Under the pieces are notes generated by a model that saw only the letters and a program-made list of their open reading frames with translations, made no database searches and had not been told where the DNA came from. A DNA stretch of 43,072 nucleotides from CAZRXG01 sp964603985 (GTDB lineage: Bacteria > Chloroflexota > Anaerolineae > Aggregatilineales > UBA3940). The translations under genes were made by a program, and so were the position numbers. Every line of letters begins with the position of its first letter. The first letter of the stretch is position 1. Below are positions 38,354-43,072 of this stretch, in pieces. The stretch is from contig CAZRXG010000038.1 of NCBI GenBank assembly GCA_964603985.1, forward strand, positions 1 to 43,072, in the 5' to 3' direction.

Positions 38354-39517
38354 TTACAGTTCGAGGCCCGGCTCGATCAGGCCGGTGCGGCCCAGGTGGC
38401 TGTACAGGTCACGGGCGAACAGCTTGGGAACTCCATCCAGGCGCACCTCGGCGCGGGGCGTGCGCGTCAGGCGGAAAAACGCACTCAGGTCGGGACCGGC
38501 GATGCGCGGGCGTCCACCCAGCATCACCAGCCGGAGATCGGCGCGGCGGCTCTCCAGCAGGACCTGGTAAGGGTCGCGGTTGTCGTTGGCGATGACGACC
38601 AGGTCGGCGGGGCCATCGCGCACCAGGCGGCCCGCGTAGGGCAGCCGCAACAGGCGGGCGGCATCGGCCAGAACCATCGGGAGCAGGCGTTGAGGGGGTA
38701 GCTCGCTGAGGCGGGCGGCCAGCTTCAACTCTTCGAGCAGGTCAAGCGAGCCGGTCAGACGGGAGGCGGTGCCCAGCGCCATCCGGCCCACCAGCGCGGC
38801 GTGAAAGCGGGCCTCACCCAGCAGGAAGCGGTCAGACTCCGGGCACCAGATCAGCCCGGCCCCGGCTTCGATGACGCGCCGAACGTCCCCCTCCGTCAGC
38901 CCGACTCCGTGCACCAGCACGGTGTTCGCGGCCAGGCAGCCTGCCTGATCCAGAACGCCCAACTCTTTGGCGGCGGTTGCGTTGATGCCCTCGGCCAGGC
39001 GGATGATCCAGGGCGCGTCCTCCGGCGTCCTGTCGTAGGAGTCCACGAGATCGTCCCCGGCCATAAGCGACGGTGACCAGCCAAATCGCTGCACCACCCT
39101 GACCGGGAAGCGGCGGCCCCGCAGGGAATGATAAAGCTCGCCGTGATGGGCGACGGTCGTGGTGCCTGCCAGCAGGTTCTTCAGCCCGCCGATGAACAGC
39201 CGGTCGGGGCGGGGGATGGCGGCCAACTGCGCCATGCCGGGTATCTCAAGCTGCTCCGGGATGTCCCGGTGCCACTCGCGCGCGTGCTCGTACTGGCTGC
39301 GCAGCTTGATGCGCGGGAAGACGTTCATCTCCAGCCGGTCGTGGGCGTTGATCAGGCCGGGGAAAACCGCATACCCGGCCAGGTCGATGACCCGGTCGCC
39401 GGGCCGGGGAGAGCCGCCCACCGTCGCGATGCGGTCGTCGGAAATGCGAAGTGTGAGCCGCCGGGGGCCGTCCGGCAGCATGAGAAGCGCCCCGGTCAAT
39501 GCGATGATGTCAGCCAT
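38354..39517 (-). CDS. Amidohydrolase-superfamily protein with altered metal site
   Basis: The fold is that of ATZ/TRZ and cytosine-deaminase-like amidohydrolases: an N-terminal beta part (LTLRISDDRIATVGG), the barrel opener VFPGLINAHDRLEMN, TTTVAHHGELY, NTVLVHGVGLTE, and a C-terminal part with DAARLLRLPYAGRLVRDGPADLVVI. The key residues are changed: the H-x-H of the first strand is HDR (His59, Arg61), and the strand-8 Asp of the G-T-D-S type is Ala251 in LGTASRLTG. His124/125 and His203 remain. A working metal site is therefore doubtful. It is divergent from nnr. ATG at 39517 follows its -10 box by only ten bases, so the message is nearly leaderless. Confidence 0.85.
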   Translation of the reverse strand: MADIIALTGALLMLPDGPRRLTLRISDDRIATVGGSPRPGDRVIDLAGYAVFPGLINAHDRLEMNVFPRIKLRSQYEHAREWHRDIPEQLEIPGMAQLAAIPRPDRLFIGGLKNLLAGTTTVAHHGELYHSLRGRRFPVRVVQRFGWSPSLMAGDDLVDSYDRTPEDAPWIIRLAEGINATAAKELGVLDQAGCLAANTVLVHGVGLTEGDVRRVIEAGAGLIWCPESDRFLLGEARFHAALVGRMALGTASRLTGSLDLLEELKLAARLSELPPQRLLPMVLADAARLLRLPYAGRLVRDGPADLVVIANDNRDPYQVLLESRRADLRLVMLGGRPRIAGPDLSAFFRLTRTPRAEVRLDGVPKLFARDLYSHLGRTGLIEPGLEL

Positions 39518-39527
39518 AGCGACCCGG

Positions 39528-39533
39528 ATTATA
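39528..39533 (-). promoter_or_regulatory. -10 box of the amidohydrolase-like gene
   Basis: A perfect TATAAT on the minus strand ends ten bases before the ATG. With a usual start 6-8 bases further on, almost no leader remains. There is no clear -35. Confidence 0.5.
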
Positions 39534-39574
39534 CAGGCTGGGCCGGTCGGGCGCGAGGCAGGCAGCGCGAGCCT

Positions 39575-39603
39575 TTGACAAAGCGAAACACGGTTTGTAT
39601 AGT
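39575..39603 (+). promoter_or_regulatory. Strong sigma70-type promoter of the nnr gene
   Basis: TTGACA (consensus), a 17-base spacer, TATAGT. The leader to the ATG at 39658 is about 48 bases with GGGAGACG. Confidence 0.8.
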
Positions 39604-39657
39604 CAAACCGGCTTCACCGTTCGCAGCACAGCATCCCAACCAGGGAGACGGATAAAC

Positions 39658-41352
39658 ATGGTCAAGATCGTAACCGTAGAGCAGATGCGCGTCATCGAGC
39701 AGGCGACTGATGCCGCAGGTGTCAGCTACGACGAGATGATGCAGCACGCCGGGCGCAGCGTTGCCGAGGTGGTGATGGGCCTGCTGGACGAGCTTACCCC
39801 GGATAGGCGGGTAGCCGTGCTGGTCGGGCCGGGGAACAATGGCGGTGACGGGCTGGTCGCGGCGCGCGTCCTGAAAGAGGAGACCGACCTGGAAGTCGGC
39901 TGCTACCTGTTCAAGCCGCGCGGTGACGATGACCCGGTGTACGTCGCGGCCCGTGACGCCGACGTGTTCATCGCCCTCGCGGATGACGATCAGCGCTGGC
40001 GGACGTTGAAGACGCTGATCGGCAATGCCGACATCGTCGTCGATGCTCTGCTGGGAACGGGCGCACGGCTGCCGGTGACCGGCGATCTCAAGAAGTTGAT
40101 CGAGATGGCGAGCCGTGCCATCCGGCGCGATCCCCCTGCCCCGGCGGGGCCTGTACGGCCTGCCAGCCCATCCCGGCGATACGACCGGGGGGCGCTGGTC
40201 GTCGCGGTTGACTGCCCGTCGGGGTTGGACTGCGACACGGGTGAGCTTGATCCCGTCGCGATCCCGGCGGACGTGACGGTCACGTTCGCTGCCGCCAAGT
40301 TTGGGCTGCTGGCCTTCCCCGGCGCGGAGGCGGTCGGCGAGCTGGTGGTGGCGGACATCAACACGCCGCCCAAACTGGCCGAGCTACAGGCCATCACAAC
40401 CGAACTGGCGACCGGGGAGGTGATCCGGGAGATGCTGCCGCCCCGCCCGTCTGACGCGCACAAAGGCACCTTCGGGCGCGTCGTGGCGGTGGCCGGGTCG
40501 GTGAATTACACCGGGGCGGCGGTACTGGCCGGGTCGGCTGCCTACCGGGTCGGCGCGGGGCTGGTCACGATGGCCGTCCCCCAGATCATCTACCCGATGC
40601 TCGCCCCGCAGTTGCCGGAAGCGACCTGGCTGCTGCTGCCGCACGACATGGGGGCGATCAATGCGGCGGCGGTGGGCGTCCTGGCGGAGGAAATGGGAGC
40701 GGTCGACGCGCTGCTGATCGGCCCGGGGCTGGGCCGCGATGAGAACACCGCCGAATTCATGCGTGGGCTGCTGCTGGGCGAGGAGCAGGCCAAGAGAGGC
40801 AGCATCGGGTTTGTGGCACGCCAGGCGGAGAAAGCAGCCGGAGCGCAGGTCGAATCCCCCCTGTCCGACTCGCTCGTCATCGACGCGGATGGGCTTAACC
40901 TGCTGGCGGAGATCGACGAGTGGTGGGCGCTGCTGCCCCCGCACACCGTCCTGACGCCGCATCCGGGAGAGATGGCACGCCTGACAGGGCTGGATCGTGA
41001 GGCGATTCAGGGGGACCGGGTCAACGTCGCGGTAGAGAAGGCGACTGAATGGACCTGTGTGGTGGTGCTCAAAGGCGCGTTTACGGTGGTCGCGGAGCCG
41101 GAGGGGCGGGCCGTCGTGCTGCCCTTCGCCACCGACACGCTGGCAACCGGGGGGACGGGCGACGTTCTGACCGGGGCCATCGCCGGGTTGATGGCACAGG
41201 GAGTCGCACCCTTTGACGCCGCAGTCGCGGGCGCATACGTGCACGGCCTGGCCGGTCTCATCGCCGGGCAGCAATACACGACCCGCAGCGTGATCGCCGG
41301 GGACGTGCTCCGGGCGCTGCCGGAGGCGCTGTCAAGGATCGCCAACACCTAG
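39658..41352 (+). CDS. nnr: Bifunctional NAD(P)H-hydrate epimerase/dehydratase
   Basis: It repairs damaged, hydrated NADH and NADPH. The N-terminal epimerase domain (about 1-235) has EQMRVIEQATDAAGVSYDEM, VGPGNNGGDGLVAARVL and VVAVDCPSGLDCDTGE. The C-terminal ADP/ATP-dependent dehydratase domain (about 250-560), ribokinase-like, has SDAHKGTFGRVVAVAGS, a conserved LLIGPGLGRDENT, VLTPHPGEMARLTG, VVLKGAFTVVAEP and the catalytic ATGGTGDVLTGAIAGLMAQG. The 564 residues match the usual fused form. ATG at 39658 follows GGGAGACG, and upstream in-frame codons lie within the promoter. The segment of Pro, Arg and Ala at about 158-178 (PAPAGPVRPASPSRR) is an extra low-complexity loop in the epimerase domain. 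Confidence 0.97.
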   Translation: MVKIVTVEQMRVIEQATDAAGVSYDEMMQHAGRSVAEVVMGLLDELTPDRRVAVLVGPGNNGGDGLVAARVLKEETDLEVGCYLFKPRGDDDPVYVAARDADVFIALADDDQRWRTLKTLIGNADIVVDALLGTGARLPVTGDLKKLIEMASRAIRRDPPAPAGPVRPASPSRRYDRGALVVAVDCPSGLDCDTGELDPVAIPADVTVTFAAAKFGLLAFPGAEAVGELVVADINTPPKLAELQAITTELATGEVIREMLPPRPSDAHKGTFGRVVAVAGSVNYTGAAVLAGSAAYRVGAGLVTMAVPQIIYPMLAPQLPEATWLLLPHDMGAINAAAVGVLAEEMGAVDALLIGPGLGRDENTAEFMRGLLLGEEQAKRGSIGFVARQAEKAAGAQVESPLSDSLVIDADGLNLLAEIDEWWALLPPHTVLTPHPGEMARLTGLDREAIQGDRVNVAVEKATEWTCVVVLKGAFTVVAEPEGRAVVLPFATDTLATGGTGDVLTGAIAGLMAQGVAPFDAAVAGAYVHGLAGLIAGQQYTTRSVIAGDVLRALPEALSRIANT

Positions 41353-41443
41353 ATCCGTGTGATCAGGTGGATCGAGCAAGCCCAGCAGCATCGCACATGA
41401 ATGCGCCGGGCTGACCTATTCGATAGCACGTTCTGAGGCCGAA

Positions 41444-41812
41444 CTAGGCGGAGGCTTCCTCTTCAGATGTCTCGTCGCTTGCCAGTGCCTCGCGCGTCTT
41501 GCGGGCTGCCGCTTTGCCTTCCTCGATGGCAGTCGTCACGCGGCCTCGGGCTTCTTCTACCATCTCCTTGCTGCGCTTTTGCAGCTCGTCGGCCTGGGTG
41601 CGGACTTCGGCCAGAGTTTGCTCGGCGCGCTCACGTATCTGCCGGACCTCGGAGTCAGCCCGATCACGAAGCTCGATGCCGCGCTGGCGGATCTGCTCGC
41701 GGGTCTCCGAGCCGGACTGTGGGGCCAATACCAAAGCAACGGCAGCCCCAACGAGCCCGCCAATCATAAAACCGGAAAGAAATGCACCAAAATCGCCGTT
41801 GTTGTCAGCCAT
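41444..41812 (-). CDS. YtxH-domain protein (membrane anchor plus coiled coil)
   Basis: The 122-residue protein begins with a glycine-rich helix (FLSGFMIGGLVGAAVALVLAP, about 9-29), typical of YtxH (general stress-type) proteins. A charged helix with heptad pattern follows (REQIRQRGIELRDRADSEVR, then AEQTLAEVRTQADELQKRSK), and the C-terminus is acidic (SDETSEEEASA). GGGAGGA lies before the ATG at 41812. It starts four bases after the stop of the DUF948-like gene, so the two are one operon. Such pairs are common in Gram-positive-like lineages, and their exact role in the envelope is not known. Confidence 0.9.
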   Translation of the reverse strand: MADNNGDFGAFLSGFMIGGLVGAAVALVLAPQSGSETREQIRQRGIELRDRADSEVRQIRERAEQTLAEVRTQADELQKRSKEMVEEARGRVTTAIEEGKAAARKTREALASDETSEEEASA

Positions 41813-41816
41813 AATA

Positions 41817-42494
41817 CTATCCTCCCTGTGTGTCTGTCTCGCCTGATGAGTCCTTTTCTCCCACCTTATCGCCGTCAGATTGGGCCTCGTCGCCGTCCTT
41901 CGCCCTGGCTTCGCCGGCTGCTTCAGGCTCAGCCCCAGCGGTATCCTCAGCCTGCTCCGCCGATTCATCCCCTGCGGGCGCGGTTGCGGGTGCGGCTGAC
42001 GGTGTGTTGTGTGCACCGGTCGGCGAAGAAGCGGCGGCAGCCGAAGCAAAGATCCCGGCGGCCTTTTGAATCGTCTCCACGTCTTTAGCGGCCCTGGCAA
42101 GGCCCTTCAAGGTGCCCTGGATGTTAATAATGGGTTCGGTCAGATTCTTGCTGATGAAGATCGCCGTTCCCCTGATGGCGTTGATCGTGTCCGACGCGGA
42201 CGTGACGAGCGGCTGAAGCTCATTGTTGACCAGATTGATGAAGCGCGCCACCTGCACCAGGAGCACCGTGATAGCTGCCCCAATGACGACCAGTTCCAGG
42301 GCCATGACAATGATCAGCAGATCGCGCACCACACGCACACCCGGCCCGGCAGTCTCAGCATTGGCAGCCAGGGCGACGGCGATCAGCACCAATCCCACGG
42401 TCATCAACACGATAGCGATGGCGGCTATGATCACCGCGTTGCGCGCCTGAGGCCGTTTGTCCGTCTGTGTATCGGGCGCGGGTGCATCACTCAT
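41817..42494 (-). CDS. DUF948-like membrane protein
   Basis: Two membrane helices (about 20-44 and 57-82) are followed by a helical stretch (INLVNNELQPLVTSASDTIN, then FISKNLTEPIINIQGTLKGL) and a long acidic Ala/Glu/Asp tail (about 160-225) that is likely disordered. The helix-plus-NNELQPL pattern is that of DUF948 proteins, often next to YtxH as here. ATG at 42494 has TGAAACGATTGC upstream with no strong ribosome-binding site. It leads the two-gene operon with YtxH. Its role may be envelope or stress-related scaffolding, by association only. Confidence 0.85.
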   Translation of the reverse strand: MSDAPAPDTQTDKRPQARNAVIIAAIAIVLMTVGLVLIAVALAANAETAGPGVRVVRDLLIIVMALELVVIGAAITVLLVQVARFINLVNNELQPLVTSASDTINAIRGTAIFISKNLTEPIINIQGTLKGLARAAKDVETIQKAAGIFASAAAASSPTGAHNTPSAAPATAPAGDESAEQAEDTAGAEPEAAGEARAKDGDEAQSDGDKVGEKDSSGETDTQGG

Positions 42495-42544
42495 AGCAAT
42501 CGTTTCACCTGATGAAAGGATGAATCATTCGCCGGATGCGATTC

Positions 42545-42550
42545 ATTATA
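42545..42550 (-). promoter_or_regulatory. -10 box of the DUF948-like/YtxH operon
   Basis: A perfect TATAAT on the minus strand, 51 bases before the ATG, in an AT-rich stretch. The -35 is not clear. Confidence 0.5.
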
Positions 42551-42616
42551 GCATAAAGTATAGGCATCGCATAACAGAATCCGCCGACAACCGCCCCAGA
42601 CCGGGCCCGCTCCCGC

Positions 42617-42898
42617 TCACCGCGTACGGCGTGAGGCGGCGCGCCCCTGGGAGAGGAAGACGGTCGTTGCCAGCGCAATCAGCGAGCCAAGCGTTGCCGT
42701 CAGCACGTTGATCTGCCCGATGGCAAGCAAACGGATCGCCATCACCTGCCCGATCCCCTGGCCGATGCCGAAACCGACCCAGGAGGCCAGAATGTAAACC
42801 AGCAAGAGACGCACCTCCCCGCCCAGGATCAGGTGGGTAAGCGCACCATATAACGTTGCAAGCAGGAGGCCAAAAGTAAAGGCCGGTGAAAGCAGCAT
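42617..42898 (-). CDS. Small membrane protein, three helices
   Basis: The 93-residue protein is almost entirely hydrophobic: helices at about 5-25 (FTFGLLLATLYGALTHLILG), 32-55 (LLVYILASWVGFGIGQGIGQ) and 62-83 (INVLTATLGSLIALATTVFL), with a basic end (GRAASRRTR). The glycine-rich middle helix has GxGxGxG spacing that could pack against a partner. No family is recognised. ATG at 42898 is the first plausible start. It is upstream of the DUF948-like gene on the same strand, but that gene has its own -10 box. Confidence 0.75.
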   Translation of the reverse strand: MLLSPAFTFGLLLATLYGALTHLILGGEVRLLLVYILASWVGFGIGQGIGQVMAIRLLAIGQINVLTATLGSLIALATTVFLSQGRAASRRTR

Positions 42899-42988
42899 GA
42901 TCGCTCTCTCGTGGCTCCGACGGGTGTGACCGGTGAAACAACTATACCACCGGGGCCGCCGATCACGCGAAAGCCTGCCGCGCCGTCA

Positions 42989-43072
42989 GCGCCTGCCCTC
43001 ACCCCTGCGCGCACTCCGCCCACGCGGAGTGCACCCTCTCCCCACAACCCCCCCCCCGCATAGAGCGCGGGG
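42989..43072. repeat. Dispersed palindromic repeat, copy C (cut by the window edge)
   Basis: GCCTGCCCTCACCCCTG and CACTCCGCCCACGCGGAGTG followed by CCCTCTCCCC match the left arm of copy B (5090-5149). The flank before it does not match copies A or B. A C10 run at 43049-43058 interrupts the copy; the element runs past the window end. Confidence 0.75.

Noticed and set aside
43049..43058. C10 run as a regulatory or phase-variable tract
   Set aside because: It lies at the window edge within a repeat, is not in a gene, and may be a sequencing or assembly artefact.

Overview
The window looks like a chromosomal segment of an uncultured Chloroflexota bacterium, probably near Anaerolineae. This is inferred from the GC-rich composition with strongly GC-biased third codon positions, the many stand-alone receivers and hybrid kinases, two hypothetical proteins whose sequence style I associate with Chloroflexota, an Arg-tip type EF-P, and bacterial sigma70-like promoters. 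No database search was possible. I see no phage, plasmid, CRISPR array or intact insertion sequence. The mobile or repeated DNA consists of short palindromic elements.

Layout. 1-3.7 kb (+): an S41 C-terminal processing protease, SmpB, a conserved protein with a GNAT-like end and an LCM-type methyltransferase. 3.8-10.9 kb (mostly -): a DUF1786 protein, a palindromic repeat, tRNA-Arg(UCU), a two-gene operon of unknown winged-helix-like proteins, a DUF192/LysM-M23 pair, and two tandem single-domain response regulators with a palindromic element between them. 11-14.7 kb (-): a DinG-type exonuclease-helicase behind a long, very structured leader, and a PH-like membrane protein. 15-18.6 kb (+): a REC-kinase hybrid, a membrane metallophosphoesterase with a broken motif, and an MFS transporter. 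18.6-21.1 kb (-): a HAD-DinB fusion with a Cys-rich partner, then EF-P. 21.4-25.5 kb: an FHA protein (+), a double degenerate receiver (-) and a kinase/OmpR-type regulator pair (-). 25.8-29.4 kb (+): an LPG-synthase/UPF0104 membrane protein, a PHP phosphoesterase, PrsW and a methyltransferase. 29.4-32.2 kb (-): a DapA-family lyase, a GCS2/YbdK ligase and a DM13 protein. 32.3-38.3 kb (+): one long run (receiver, PH-like membrane protein, clan GH-A hydrolase, SNase-like nuclease, MJ0936 phosphodiesterase, small membrane protein, SpoU methyltransferase, MalK-type ATPase) behind a good promoter. 38.3-43 kb: an amidohydrolase with lost metal ligands (-), NAD(P)HX repair Nnr (+), and YtxH/DUF948-like envelope proteins (-).

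The genes are mostly housekeeping, envelope and signalling functions packed with 1-4 base overlaps, so many start sites are fixed by stop/start coupling. The least explained signals are non-coding. First, helically spaced GCGC iterons lie directly after the -10 boxes of tRNA-Arg, dinG and the UPF0104 gene, and probably prsW. Second, a chain of hairpins in the dinG leader resembles an IS200/IS605 omega-RNA/right-end remnant. Third, a palindromic repeat carries a centre that is inverted relative to its flank and sits at nearly the same distance upstream of two promoters.
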